Shown here: piece after piece, positions 23,824 to 33,821 of the stretch | How positions within the stretch are numbered: the stretch's first letter is position 1 | How the letters are laid out: each line of letters begins with the position of its first letter | DNA from: Clostridiales bacterium | GTDB taxonomy: Bacteria; Bacillota; Clostridia; Oscillospirales; Oscillospiraceae | Direction: 5' to 3' | Assembly (NCBI GenBank): GCA_902363045.1 | Contig: CABIYX010000033.1 | Location: 1-34,860, forward strand | DNA: 34,860 nt | Translations under genes and position numbers: made by a program | The notes under the pieces: generated by a model | What the model was told of the DNA's origin: nothing | Databases searched by the model: none | Seen by the model: the letters and a program-made list of their open reading frames with translations, nothing else

Positions 23824-23852
23824 GTTTGGCGGGGGCCGTGCCCCCGCCAAAC
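23824..23852 (-). other. Intercistronic 12-bp hairpin after livJ
   Basis: Perfect stem 23824-23835 with 23841-23852 and a 5-nt loop, 16 bp beyond the livJ stop in the minus direction. It lacks a T-run, so it is more likely a 3'-end stabiliser or partial stop that raises binding protein over membrane subunits. Confidence 0.6.
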
Positions 23853-23868
23853 AGACACACAGCTTATG

Positions 23869-25089
23869 TTAGGCGGTCTGGGACTTCTCCAGAGTCCAGG
23901 CGCCGGCGGCGGTGTCACACACCTTGATATAGGCGGTGTCGCGGATGGCGTCGCCGTTGGTGTCGTCAAAGGCGATGTGGCCGGAAACACCGTCATACTC
24001 CACGTCCCACAGGGCCTGCTGCACGTCGGAGGACTTGGGGGAGCCGGCGGCCTTCAGGGCCTCCAGAGCCACATAGTAGGCGTCATAGCCCATGGCGGTG
24101 ACAGCGGCGATGGTGTCGTCGCCGCCGTTGGCGGTCTTGGCGTCGGCGTTGGTGTTGATGTAGTTCTTGATGCCCTCGTCGAACTCAGGGTTGCCGCCCT
24201 CCTGATAGAAGGTGGAGACATACAGCTGTACGTCGGTGCCCTTGGCGGCCTCCAGGACCTTGTTGTCATCCAGGGTATCGGAGCCCAGGAAGGGGATGTC
24301 GATGCCCAGCTTGGCGGCCTGGGTGATGATCTGGGTGGCGTAGGCGATGGAGACGGGGGTGAAGATGACCTCGGCGCCCTCGCTCTTGGCCTTGTTCAGG
24401 TAAGAGGTGAAGTCGGAGTTGTTCTTGGGGAAGCTGTCCTTGATCACAGTGCCGCCGGCGGCGGTGAAGGCCTGCTCAAAGAAGGCGATCAGGCCCTGGT
24501 CGTATTCGTTGCCCTGCTCGCCCAGCAGATAGGCCTTCTTGGCGCTGAACTTCTCGGTGGCGAAGTTGGCCAGCACCGTGCCCTGGAAGGGATCCAGGAA
24601 GCAGATGCGGAAGTAGTGGTCATTGCCGGCGGTGACGTTGGGGTTGGTGCAGGTGACGCCCATGGCGGGGATGCCGGCGTCACGGAAGATGGGACCGGCG
24701 GCGATGGACACGCCGGAGCCGTAGGAGCCCAGAACGACGCTCACCCCTTCGCTGACCAGCTGGGAGGCGGCGGAGGGAGCCTTATCGGTGGAGGAGCCGT
24801 TGTCGGCATAGACCAGCTCGACCTGATAGGTCTCGCCGCCCAGCTCCACAGTGGGAGTCTCAGAGTTGGCGAACTGCATCCCCAGCATTTCTTTCTTGCC
24901 GCCGGAGGCGGAGTCGCCGGAGGCGGGCTCAAACACGCCGATCTTGACAACCTTGTCGCCGTCAGAGGCGCCGGAGCCGGTGGGAGCGGAGCCGGAAGCG
25001 GAGCCCGAGCCGGAACCGGAGCAGCCGGCCAGGGCGGACAGGAGCAGCGCGGCGGAAAGTGCGGACGCAAGGAACTTTTTCATGTTCAT
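23869..25089 (-). CDS. livJ: Branched-chain amino acid type ABC transporter substrate-binding lipoprotein
   Basis: Extracellular ligand-binding protein of the Liv importer, 406 residues. A lipoprotein signal ends in lipobox LAGC (cysteine near residue 22), followed by a Gly/Ser/Ala linker to about residue 45. The type-I periplasmic-binding fold begins with VVKIGVFEPASGDSASGGKK. The stretch VLGSYGSGVSIAAGPIFRDA contains the usual ligand-contacting serines. GAEVIFTPVSIAYATQII and AVTAMGYDAYYVALEALK fit the family. The ligand is not defined by sequence. It is first in the operon with a promoter at 25167-25195. Confidence 0.94.
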   Translation of the reverse strand: MNMKKFLASALSAALLLSALAGCSGSGSGSASGSAPTGSGASDGDKVVKIGVFEPASGDSASGGKKEMLGMQFANSETPTVELGGETYQVELVYADNGSSTDKAPSAASQLVSEGVSVVLGSYGSGVSIAAGPIFRDAGIPAMGVTCTNPNVTAGNDHYFRICFLDPFQGTVLANFATEKFSAKKAYLLGEQGNEYDQGLIAFFEQAFTAAGGTVIKDSFPKNNSDFTSYLNKAKSEGAEVIFTPVSIAYATQIITQAAKLGIDIPFLGSDTLDDNKVLEAAKGTDVQLYVSTFYQEGGNPEFDEGIKNYINTNADAKTANGGDDTIAAVTAMGYDAYYVALEALKAAGSPKSSDVQQALWDVEYDGVSGHIAFDDTNGDAIRDTAYIKVCDTAAGAWTLEKSQTA

Positions 25090-25121
25090 TCTCCTCTCGA
25101 TTTGCTTGAGTTGGTTTGGCG

Positions 25122-25149
25122 AAAAAGTGTCTGCTTTGGATGGACACTT
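25122..25149 (-). other. Weak hairpin in the liv leader
   Basis: On the minus strand a 7-bp stem (25149-25143 with 25131-25125) with an 11-nt loop is followed by a few T. It lies inside the predicted 70-nt livJ leader. It might act as a weak attenuator, but the stem is short. Confidence 0.25.
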
Positions 25150-25166
25150 GTTCGCTTAATAGGTAC

Positions 25167-25195
25167 ATTATACAGGACCCGGAGAAAAAATGCAA
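25167..25195 (-). promoter_or_regulatory. Sigma-A promoter of the liv operon
   Basis: Minus strand: TTGCAT (25195-25190), 17-nt spacer, perfect TATAAT (25172-25167). The predicted start near 25160 leaves a 70-nt leader before livJ with GAGAGGAGA as ribosome-binding site. Confidence 0.78.
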
Positions 25196-25257
25196 GTCGA
25201 AGCCCAACAAAATTTCAGGTCGGGCCGGAGAAAATTTCCACATCGCGGATAAGAGCG

Positions 25258-25301
25258 AAAAAAAGAGCCTGCCGGACCGGCGGGAGAGCGGTCTGACAGG
25301 C
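25258..25301 (-). terminator. Intrinsic terminator of the two-component operon
   Basis: Minus strand: 13-bp stem (25301-25289 with 25279-25267; one G-U pair and one A-C mismatch), followed by a TC and seven T (25264-25258). It separates the response regulator gene from the liv promoter. Confidence 0.72.
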
Positions 25302-25318
25302 GGGGGGCGGGACCGTCC

Positions 25319-26005
25319 TCACGGGCGGTCCTTGGGCAGATGATAGAGGAGGGAGGGGCGGCCGCCGGTGTCATAGTTGACCCGGCTGACCACCTCACCC
25401 TGCTGGGTGAGGTAGGTGAGGTACCGGCGGACGGTGACGGAGGAGAGCCCGGCCTGGGCAGCCAGGGACTCACAGGTGCAGCCCTCCTCCGGGGCCTGGG
25501 CCAGATGGGTCCGGATCCGCTCCAGAGTGCGGGACTGGAGCCCCTTCGGGACGTCCTCCGGACTGGAGGAGCCGGAGAGCAGGGCGTCCAGATCCTCCTG
25601 GCTGACGCTGCTGTGGGTGTCGATGGCGGAGCGCTGGCGGCAGAACTTATCCAGCGCCTGCTGAAAGCGGCGGGCGGTAAAGGGCTTGACCAGATAGTCC
25701 GCCACCCCCAGCTTCAGCAGGGCGTCCACGGTCTTGCTGTCGTTGGCGGCGGTGACCATCACCACGCCGCTGGTGACGCCGAAGGAGCGCAGCTCCCGCA
25801 GAAGCTCCAGTCCGGTCATCCGGGGCATATAGACGTCCAGGATCAGCAGATCCGCCGGATGGCGCAGCAGCCAGGGAAGCGCGTCCTGCCCGCTGCGGAA
25901 GCTGGCGGCCAGATGGAAGCGGGGATCCCGCTCCAGAAAGTTCTGATCGATGGAGGCGATCATGGGGTCGTCCTCCACGATCACGGCCTGATAAGTTTCC
26001 TGCAT
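25319..26005 (-). CDS. CitB/DcuR-family response regulator
   Basis: 228 residues. The receiver domain (about 1-125) has the acidic pocket EDD at 11-13, the phosphoacceptor D57 in LLILDVYMP and the lysine in VKPF near 107. The C-terminal part (about 165-225) is a helix-turn-helix of the CitB/DctR type (CESLAAQAGLSSVTVRRYLT). It lies 11 bp after the kinase gene and pairs with it. It is followed by its own terminator and then by the liv promoter, so the importer is a plausible target, which is inferred from position only. Confidence 0.92.
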   Translation of the reverse strand: MQETYQAVIVEDDPMIASIDQNFLERDPRFHLAASFRSGQDALPWLLRHPADLLILDVYMPRMTGLELLRELRSFGVTSGVVMVTAANDSKTVDALLKLGVADYLVKPFTARRFQQALDKFCRQRSAIDTHSSVSQEDLDALLSGSSSPEDVPKGLQSRTLERIRTHLAQAPEEGCTCESLAAQAGLSSVTVRRYLTYLTQQGEVVSRVNYDTGGRPSLLYHLPKDRP

Positions 26006-26016
26006 GGCGCTCTCCT

Positions 26017-27657
26017 TTACTCGTTGGGGGACGGTTCCTCTTCCGCCCGCTCCTCCTCCGGCGTCTGGAAGGAGAGGAAGAAGGCGGTCCCGGATTTTGG
26101 CTCGCTCTCCACCCGGATCTGGCCGTGGTACAGGTTGACCAGCTCCCGGATCCGGGACAGGCCAATGCCGTGCCCGTCTCCCTTGGTGGAGACGTTGGGT
26201 TCAAAAATGAAGGGGAGCAGCTCAGGCAGGATGCCCGGTCCGGTGTCCTCCACGCAGAGGAGCAGGCTGTCCGGCTTCTCCCGGATGGAGACGGCGATCT
26301 CCTTCTGCTTCCAGGTGGAGTGGTCCAGGGATTCGGTGGCGTTTTCGATGAGGTTGCCCAAAATGGTGACCAGCACCCCGGAGGGGAGGAAGCGGCCATC
26401 GGCGGACAGGGTGCTTCTGGGATCCAGGTGCAGGTTGATGCCCAGCTCCGCGGCGCGGCTGGTCTTGCCCACCAGAAGGGCGGCCACAGCGGTGTCCTCG
26501 ATCTGGCTCATGACCCGGCTGACCGACTGGTGGTGGATCTGGGAGATGTCCAGGATGTACTGCTCCGCCTGCTCCACCTGCCCCAGCTGGATCATGCCCA
26601 GGATGATGTGGAGCTTGTTGATGAACTCGTGGGTATAGGCCCGCATGGCCTCCACCAGATGGCGCACGCCGGTGAGCTCCTCCGCCATGGCGGTGGCCTC
26701 GGTGCGGTCCTGGAAGATGGCCACCGCGCCCACGATCTTGTCGTCCTCCCAGATGGGCATTCTGTCAGACAGGGCGGCCTTGCTTCCAGGGACGTGCTGG
26801 AGATGAACGTTGTATTCCGGCTTTCCGGTGGTGAGCAGGCGGGGCAGAAGGGTGTCTGGATAGAGCTCCTTCAGCGGCCGGCCCAGCACGTCGGAGAGCT
26901 GCTGTGCGTTGAGCAGGCGCAGCCCCGCGGGATTGACATAGATCACAGCCGCATTTTTGTCGATGGCGATGATGCCCTCCTCCAGGGTCTCCAGAATGTC
27001 CTCCCGCTGGTGGAACATCTGTCGGAAGGCGTCCGGCTCATAGCCCAGCAGGGCGTCCTTGATGGAGCGGGACAGGTTGCGGGACAGGACCAGGGCGACG
27101 CCGGCGGCCAGGAAAGTCAGGATGGCGAAGCAGCCCACGGTGTCCAGCACGATCTGGTGGACGCTGCGCACCCCGATGCCCACGGATACAAAGCCCAGCA
27201 GGGAGCCGTCCAGATCCTGGACCGCAGCGAGGGCCCGGTGCTCCGCGCCGGAGATGCCGGCGCCTGTGTCCACCTCGGTCAGTTCCCCCCGCAGGACCGT
27301 GAGCGTATCCACATCCGGGTAGACCGTCCCCACAAAGGCGGGGTCCGGGCAGTACCGGATGACGCCGTTGTGGTCGGCCACCACGATGGCGTCAATGTCC
27401 TGGACCCGAGAGATGGTTCCGTTCAGGTAGTGGGTGAGTACGGAGCTGTCCGCCCTGTGTGCCAGGAAATCGGCCACATCCGGCGACTGGGCCAGCACCT
27501 GGGCGGAATTCATCAGGTTGCGGTCCAGGTTCTGATACTCCATGCGCAGGGAGAACAGCAGGGTGGTGGCCATGCCCAGGATAGAGGTGGTCAGGACCAG
27601 GAACAGGCTGAGGGATTGCAGCTTATGGCGGATCGATATGGGTGAGTGTGCTTTCAT
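26017..27657 (-). CDS. DcuS/CitA-family sensor histidine kinase
   Basis: 546-residue membrane sensor kinase. The order is TM1 (about 13-36), an extracellular Cache/PAS sensor (about 40-170, with VVADHNGVIRYCPDP), TM2 (about 171-193), a cytoplasmic PAS (about 218-320, EEGIIAIDKNAAVIYVNPAG), the Spo0B-like dimerisation helix with H343 in YTHEFINKLHIILG, and the HATPase (ILGNLIENATES, DTGPGI, GHGIGLSRI). This is the layout of citrate and C4-dicarboxylate sensors, so the ligand may be an organic or amino acid acid. A near-perfect sigma-A promoter drives it. The start follows GAGGAGGGA. Confidence 0.94.
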   Translation of the reverse strand: MKAHSPISIRHKLQSLSLFLVLTTSILGMATTLLFSLRMEYQNLDRNLMNSAQVLAQSPDVADFLAHRADSSVLTHYLNGTISRVQDIDAIVVADHNGVIRYCPDPAFVGTVYPDVDTLTVLRGELTEVDTGAGISGAEHRALAAVQDLDGSLLGFVSVGIGVRSVHQIVLDTVGCFAILTFLAAGVALVLSRNLSRSIKDALLGYEPDAFRQMFHQREDILETLEEGIIAIDKNAAVIYVNPAGLRLLNAQQLSDVLGRPLKELYPDTLLPRLLTTGKPEYNVHLQHVPGSKAALSDRMPIWEDDKIVGAVAIFQDRTEATAMAEELTGVRHLVEAMRAYTHEFINKLHIILGMIQLGQVEQAEQYILDISQIHHQSVSRVMSQIEDTAVAALLVGKTSRAAELGINLHLDPRSTLSADGRFLPSGVLVTILGNLIENATESLDHSTWKQKEIAVSIREKPDSLLLCVEDTGPGILPELLPFIFEPNVSTKGDGHGIGLSRIRELVNLYHGQIRVESEPKSGTAFFLSFQTPEEERAEEEPSPNE

Positions 27658-27725
27658 CCAGGTTCCCTCCTCAGAATTAGAGACAGGTGGAAAATAGACA
27701 GCCGGTGCGGCACCGGTTTAGCTTT

Positions 27726-27754
27726 ATTATAAGGAGGTTGTTAAGATGTGTCAA
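27726..27754 (-). promoter_or_regulatory. Perfect-consensus sigma-A promoter of the two-component operon
   Basis: Minus strand: TTGACA (27754-27749), 17-nt spacer, TATAAT (27731-27726), an exact match to the consensus. Predicted start near 27719, with a 7-bp hairpin at the very 5' end of the message (about 27700-27716). Confidence 0.85.
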
Positions 27755-27813
27755 ACATTTGAAGGGGAGAGAGGCAAAATTGTGGAAACGCACTTTTTTT
27801 ACTTACAAAAGGC

Positions 27814-27842
27814 TATCCAAACCGCGGGATCTGCCGTACAAT
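27814..27842 (+). promoter_or_regulatory. Possible sigma-A promoter of the ATP synthase operon
   Basis: TATCCA (27814-27819), 17 nt, TACAAT (27837-27842). The -35 is poor. It is the best placed candidate ahead of atpB, giving a leader of about 60 nt. Confidence 0.35.
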
Positions 27843-27908
27843 GAGGGACGTCAAACCGGACGGCGGCCCGTGTGTGCCGTATGTCGGAAGTCGATGGGAG
27901 GCGGTTTT

Positions 27909-28604
27909 TTGGAACAGATCAAAGTGCGTCTGATGGAGGAGCTCCAGACGCCCGTGGCCTTCACAATCCCGCTCTTCGGGGGGATTCCGGTCACCCTGTC
28001 TGTGGTGGTGTCCTGGCTGGTGATGGGGGCGCTGATCCTGGCGGCGGCGCTGGGGACCCGGCAATTGAAGCTCCGTGACCCTGGCAAGCCGCAACTGTGT
28101 CTGGAGATGGCGGTGGAGTTCCTCAACGGCTTCACCAAAAACAACATGGGGCCCCACGGACCGGACTTCGCTCCCTATCTGGGGACCATCGCCCTATACA
28201 TCCTGCTGTGCAACATCATCGGGATCTTCGGGCTGGTGCCCCCCACCAAGGATCTGAACGTCACGGCGGCACTGGCCATCATGAGCGCGGTGCTGATCTA
28301 TGGGGCACAGTTTCGGTACCACGGGCTGCGGGGCGGGCTGAAAAAATTTATGGAGCCTATGCCTCTGCTGCTTCCCATCAACCTGATGGAGGTGGTGATC
28401 CGGCCCCTGGCCCTGTGTATGCGGCTGTTCGGCAACATCCTGGGGGCGTTCATCATCATGGAGCTGATCAAGATGATGGCCCCGGCGGTGGTTCCCGTCC
28501 CATTCAGCATCTACTTCGATCTGTTTGACGGCGGGATCCAGGCGGTGGTATTCGTGTTCCTCACAGCCCTGTTTGTGGGCGAGGGGATCAAAGAGGAAGA
28601 ATAA
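27909..28604 (+). CDS. atpB: ATP synthase Fo subunit a
   Basis: Membrane subunit that forms the ion half-channels against the c-ring. It has 231 residues. The essential arginine is in CMRLFGNILGAFIIMELIK. ILLCNIIGIFGLVPPTKDLN and the C-terminal FDLFDGGIQAVVFVFLTALFV are typical of subunit a. The start is set at a TTG (27909) because GGAGG lies seven bases upstream. ATG 27894 overlaps that site, and ATG 27933 has no good site. The frame is open far upstream but with non-family sequence. No atpI was found ahead of it. It is first of the operon B-E-F-(H/A)-G-D-C. Confidence 0.92.
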   Translation: MEQIKVRLMEELQTPVAFTIPLFGGIPVTLSVVVSWLVMGALILAAALGTRQLKLRDPGKPQLCLEMAVEFLNGFTKNNMGPHGPDFAPYLGTIALYILLCNIIGIFGLVPPTKDLNVTAALAIMSAVLIYGAQFRYHGLRGGLKKFMEPMPLLLPINLMEVVIRPLALCMRLFGNILGAFIIMELIKMMAPAVVPVPFSIYFDLFDGGIQAVVFVFLTALFVGEGIKEEE

Positions 28605-28649
28605 ATCAGACATCGGCCCCCGGGCTGAAATAAAGGAGGACATACTATC

Positions 28650-28868
28650 ATGGAGATCGGAATGCTTGCAATCGGACTGGCTGTTTTTACCGGAATCGGA
28701 GCCGGCATCGGCATCGGCATCGCCACCGGAAAGGCCAGCGAGGCCATCGCCCGCCAGCCGGAGGCCGCCGGTAAGATCAACAGCACCCTGCTGATCGGCT
28801 GCGCCCTGGCAGAGGGCACCGCCATCTTCGGCTTTATCACCGCGCTGCTGATCCTGTTTATGAAGTAA
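28650..28868 (+). CDS. atpE: ATP synthase Fo subunit c
   Basis: 72-residue hairpin of two transmembrane helices forming the rotor ring. The ion-carrying carboxylate is E55 in [13 protein letters not shown], and the loop [10 protein letters not shown] is canonical. Compared with sodium-binding c-subunits such as that of Ilyobacter (Q32, E65, S66), the aligned positions are I22, E55 and G56. The sodium signature is therefore incomplete and proton coupling is more likely, although T57 is retained. The start follows AAAGGAGGA. Confidence 0.95.
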   Translation: MEIGMLAIGLAVFTGIGAGIGIGIATGKASEAIARQPEAAGKINSTLLIGCALAEGTAIFGFITALLILFMK

Positions 28869-28881
28869 GGGGGAAGGCACG

Positions 28882-29370
28882 ATGTTGGATTTTCAGTTAT
28901 CCACCGTGATCTTTACCGTTCTGAACCTGCTGATCCTGTATGTGGTGCTGAAAAAGCTTCTGTTCGGACGGGTCAACCGCATTCTGGAGGAGCGGGCCGC
29001 CCTGGTGGAACAGGAGCTCTCCAGCGCCGAGCGCCAGAAGGTCCAGGCGGAGGAACTGCGGAAGGAGTATGAGGACCAGCTCTCCCAGGCCCATGCCCAG
29101 GCGGCCAAGATCGTGGATCAGGCCAAGGTGCGGGGCGAGCAGGAGTACCAGGCGCTCCTGGAGCAGGCCCAGGAGGATACCCGCCGGATGCAGGAGCAGG
29201 CCCAGGCCAAGAACCGGGCCGACCGGGAGAAGCTGATGCGCAGCGCCCGGCAGGAGGTGGCCCAGCTGGCCGTTCTGGCTGCAGCCAAGGTGACGGGACA
29301 GGCCCTGGACCAGGATTCGGACAGGGCCATGGCGGAGCAGTTTTTGTCGGAGGCGGGTGAGCGGAAATGA
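28882..29370 (+). CDS. atpF: ATP synthase Fo subunit b
   Basis: 162-residue peripheral stalk subunit. It has one N-terminal membrane helix (about 7-27, [20 protein letters not shown]) and a long charged coiled coil to the C-terminus. As a dimer it links subunit a to delta at the top of F1. Its stop codon overlaps the ATG of the delta-alpha fusion (ATGA at 29367-29370), so they are translationally coupled. Confidence 0.94.
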   Translation: MLDFQLSTVIFTVLNLLILYVVLKKLLFGRVNRILEERAALVEQELSSAERQKVQAEELRKEYEDQLSQAHAQAAKIVDQAKVRGEQEYQALLEQAQEDTRRMQEQAQAKNRADREKLMRSARQEVAQLAVLAAAKVTGQALDQDSDRAMAEQFLSEAGERK

Positions 29371-31469
29371 GTGATTCGATCCAGCGCAGCGCTGCGGTCC
29401 TCTATCAAATGGGGGAGGAGACGCCGGGGCTGAAGGAGTCCGCCCAGGCTCTGGTGTCGGACACCATGCTGTGGCCGGCTTTGAATGGGAGCGGGGCCAC
29501 CAGGGAGGAGAAGGCGGAGCTGATCCGCACAGCGCCCATGCTGGCGGGGAAGGAGCAGCTGACCGCCTTTGTCCTCCTGCTGCTGGAGCAGGGAACGTTG
29601 GACAGCTTGCCGGCGATCCTAAGGGAGCTGCGGCAGCTGGAGCTGGCGGCCCAGGGCGGCGCGGTGTGCGTGGTCACCTGCGCCCGGCAGCCGGATGAGG
29701 CCACCCTGGAGGATCTGCGCCGGGCGGTGTGCCGCCTGCGGGGCCTGGACCGGGTGGTCCTTCAGGTCAAGATCGACCCGGCCATTCTGGGCGGCTTTCG
29801 CCTGGAGGTCCAGGGCGTGGTCTATGACCGCAGTGTCCGGGGACGTCTGGAGCGGCTGGCCCAGGGACTCCAGGGCGATTTTGATGCGGACAGTGAGGAA
29901 CTGGAGGGCCTGGTAGAGGGCCTGAAGTCCAAGATCCAGGGCTTCGAGGTGGAGGACGGCAGCGACATGGGCAGCCTGGTCCAGAACCTCAAGACCCGGA
30001 TCCAGGATTTCCAGTCCGTGGGCGAGGTCCAGGAGATCGGCCGGATTATCAGCGTAGGCGACGGAATTGCCCAGATCCAGGGTCTGGACCGGGCGGTGTA
30101 CGGCGAACTGGTGGAGTTTGAGACCGGTGTTCAGGGCATGGTCATGGACCTGTCCCGGAACAGCGTGGGCTGCGTCCTGCTGGGACAGGAGACCGGCCTG
30201 CGGGAGGGCAGCATCGTGACCCGCACGGGCCGCCCCGCCGATGTGCCGGTGGGCGAGGCCATGCTGGGCCGGGTCGTGGACGCCCTGGGACAGCCCCTGG
30301 ACGGAATGGGGCCCATCCGCACCACAGAGACCCGGCCCATTGAGCATGAGGCCAGCGGCGTGATCTCCCGGGAGCCGGTGAACACCCCTCTTCAGACCGG
30401 GATCCTGGCCATTGATGCCATGATCCCCATTGGGCGGGGACAGCGTGAGCTGCTCATCGGCGACCGCCAGACGGGCAAGACCGCCATTGCGGTGGACACC
30501 ATCCTCAACCAGAAAGGGGAGGACGTGATCTGCATCTATGTGGCCATTGGACAGAAGGCGTCCTCGGTGGCCCGGGTGCGGGATACGCTCCAGAGGCATG
30601 GAGCCATGGACTACTCCATCATTGTGTCGGCCACCGCCAGCGACCCGGCCCCCCTGCAGTACATCGCGCCCTACTCCGGTGCGGCCATGGGGGAGTATTT
30701 TATGTCCCAGGGGAAGGATGTGCTCATCGTCTATGACGATCTGAGCAAGCACGCGGTGGCCTACCGGGCCCTGTCCCTGCTGCTCAAGCGCTCCCCCGGC
30801 CGTGAGGCCTACCCGGGCGACGTGTTCTATCTCCACTCCCGCCTGCTGGAGCGGGCCTGCCGCCTGACCCAGGAGTACGGCGGCGGCTCCATGACGGCCA
30901 TCCCCATCATTGAGACCCAGGCGGGGGACGTGTCCGCCTATATCCCCACCAACGTCATCTCCATCACCGACGGACAGATCTATCTGGAGACCGATCTGTT
31001 CTTTGCCGGACAGCGGCCGGCGGTGAATGTGGGCCTTTCGGTGTCCCGTGTGGGCGGAGCGGCCCAGACCCGGGCTATCAAGCGCACCGCAGGCACCATG
31101 CGCATCGATCTGGCCCGCTTCCGGGAACTGGAGATCTTCACCCAGTTCTCCTCGGATCTGGACCAGGCGACCCAAAAGACGCTGGATCACGGCAAGCATC
31201 TGCTGGAGCTGCTCAAGCAGCCCCTCTATCAGCCCATGTCGGTTAGTCGTCAGGCCGTTTTGCTGTACATCGGCACCAACGGACTGCTGGATGACGTGCC
31301 GGTGGAGCAGGTCAGGGAGTTCGCCTGGGGCTTTGCCGACCGCGTCGAGCGGGAGCACCGGGAGCTGGTGCTGGAGGTCCAGCGGACGGGCAACCTGTCC
31401 GCCGTGGCCATTGAGGCCATCCGGGCGGACCTGGAGAACTATAAGAAGGAGAAGCTGACGGTGGCCTGA
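29367..31469 (+). CDS. Natural fusion of ATP synthase delta and alpha subunits
   Basis: One uninterrupted frame of 700 residues. Residues 1-170 are a compact delta subunit: an N-terminal helical domain, then [16 protein letters not shown] and the hallmark [20 protein letters not shown] (137-156) with SVRGRLERL. Residues 201-700 are a complete alpha subunit: [11 protein letters not shown] (230-240), Walker A GDRQTGKT (365-372), [12 protein letters not shown] and the C-terminal helical domain. The junction (178-220) holds two copies of an alpha-type N-terminal helix, [12 protein letters not shown] and [12 protein letters not shown]. There is no stop or frameshift between the parts. Separate delta and alpha genes are not present in the operon. 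An internal start at 29967 could give free alpha. The gene overlaps atpF by 4 bp and precedes atpG by 28 bp. Confidence 0.93.
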   Translation: MSDSIQRSAAVLYQMGEETPGLKESAQALVSDTMLWPALNGSGATREEKAELIRTAPMLAGKEQLTAFVLLLLEQGTLDSLPAILRELRQLELAAQGGAVCVVTCARQPDEATLEDLRRAVCRLRGLDRVVLQVKIDPAILGGFRLEVQGVVYDRSVRGRLERLAQGLQGDFDADSEELEGLVEGLKSKIQGFEVEDGSDMGSLVQNLKTRIQDFQSVGEVQEIGRIISVGDGIAQIQGLDRAVYGELVEFETGVQGMVMDLSRNSVGCVLLGQETGLREGSIVTRTGRPADVPVGEAMLGRVVDALGQPLDGMGPIRTTETRPIEHEASGVISREPVNTPLQTGILAIDAMIPIGRGQRELLIGDRQTGKTAIAVDTILNQKGEDVICIYVAIGQKASSVARVRDTLQRHGAMDYSIIVSATASDPAPLQYIAPYSGAAMGEYFMSQGKDVLIVYDDLSKHAVAYRALSLLLKRSPGREAYPGDVFYLHSRLLERACRLTQEYGGGSMTAIPIIETQAGDVSAYIPTNVISITDGQIYLETDLFFAGQRPAVNVGLSVSRVGGAAQTRAIKRTAGTMRIDLARFRELEIFTQFSSDLDQATQKTLDHGKHLLELLKQPLYQPMSVSRQAVLLYIGTNGLLDDVPVEQVREFAWGFADRVEREHRELVLEVQRTGNLSAVAIEAIRADLENYKKEKLTVA
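29951..29969 (+). promoter_or_regulatory. Internal ribosome-binding site and start for free alpha subunit (candidate)
   Basis: GGAGGA at 29951-29956, ten bases, then ATG at 29967-29969 (codon 201 of the fusion). Starting here gives a 500-residue protein beginning [15 protein letters not shown], which is where an ordinary alpha subunit begins and its usual length. The spacing is slightly long but usable. Confidence 0.5.
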
Positions 31470-31497
31470 CCCCGCCGGCGAGAGGGAGGGAGAGAAA

Positions 31498-32388
31498 ATG
31501 GCTGGTACCAAGGAAATCCGGACCCGGATCAAAAGCGTACAGCAGACCCTGAAGATCACCAACGCCATGTATCTGATCTCCTCGGCCAATCTGCGGAAGG
31601 CCAAGGGGCAGCTGGACCGGGCGGCCCCCTACTTCACCAAAATCGACGCCACCATTGCGGACATTCTCCACCGGTCCCCGGAGCTGGAGCACGAGTTTTT
31701 CGACCCGCGGACCGATGTGCCGGAGCAGGAGCGGAAGGTGGGCTATATCGTGGTCAGCGGAGACAAGGGGCTGGCCGGTGCCTATAACCACAATGTACTG
31801 CGCCGTGCGGAGGAGTACGCGCGCCGGTCGGCCCACCCCAGCCTCTTTGTGGTGGGGGTCGTGGGCCGGGTCTATTTTCAGGGCCGGGGCATCCCCATCG
31901 TGGAGGAGTTCTCCCATGTGGTGCAGAACCCCACCATGCGGCGGGCCCGGGAGATCGGGGACGAGGTGGTCCGGCGGTTTCTGGACCGGAGCCTGGACGA
32001 GGTGCACATTTTGTACACCGAGATGGTCTCTCCCCTGAAGCTGGAGCTGCGGGAGCGCACCCTGCTGCCCCTGGACCGGGCCAACTTCCCCTGGGAGCCT
32101 CCGGCGGGGCAGAGCGCGCCCCAGGAGGTGACCTATGTTCCATCGCCGGAGGCGGTGCTGGACAATATCATCCCCAGCGGCTATATCCGGGGGATGGTGT
32201 TCGGGGCGCTGGTGGAGTCCTTCTCTTCGGAACAGAGCGCCCGCATGACCGCCATGGAAGCGGCCAGCGACAACGCCAAGGAGATGCTCAGATCCCTGTC
32301 TCTGACCTATAACCGGGCCAGACAGTCGGCCATCACCCAGGAGATCACAGAGATCGCCAGCGGGGCCCAGGTCCAGGGAGAGCGCTAG
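31498..32388 (+). CDS. atpG: ATP synthase F1 gamma subunit
   Basis: Central rotor shaft, 296 residues. The N-terminal helix KEIRTRIKSVQQTLKITNAM and the C-terminal helix MEAASDNAKEMLRSLSLTYNRAR are conserved and form the coiled coil inside the alpha-beta ring. VSGDKGLAGAYNHNV (near 83-97) is the family hallmark. It lies 28 bp after the delta-alpha gene with GAGGGAGAGA as ribosome-binding site. In TLKITNAMYLISSANL the usual T-x-A-M-x-M-V-A-x-x-K pattern is altered (leucine and serine substitutions), but the overall fit is clear. Confidence 0.94.
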   Translation: MAGTKEIRTRIKSVQQTLKITNAMYLISSANLRKAKGQLDRAAPYFTKIDATIADILHRSPELEHEFFDPRTDVPEQERKVGYIVVSGDKGLAGAYNHNVLRRAEEYARRSAHPSLFVVGVVGRVYFQGRGIPIVEEFSHVVQNPTMRRAREIGDEVVRRFLDRSLDEVHILYTEMVSPLKLELRERTLLPLDRANFPWEPPAGQSAPQEVTYVPSPEAVLDNIIPSGYIRGMVFGALVESFSSEQSARMTAMEAASDNAKEMLRSLSLTYNRARQSAITQEITEIASGAQVQGER

Positions 32389-32392
32389 GTGA

Positions 32393-33820
<1,428 letters not shown>

Positions 33821-33821
33821 G

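Noticed and set aside
27687..27908. Extended N-terminus for atpB
   Set aside because: The upstream frame is Arg-rich and unrelated to subunit a, and it covers the kinase promoter; TTG 27909 with GGAGG is better.
29619..31604. Minus-strand open frame (661 codons) opposite the delta-alpha gene
   Set aside because: Shadow frame created by codon bias; product has no recognisable motif.
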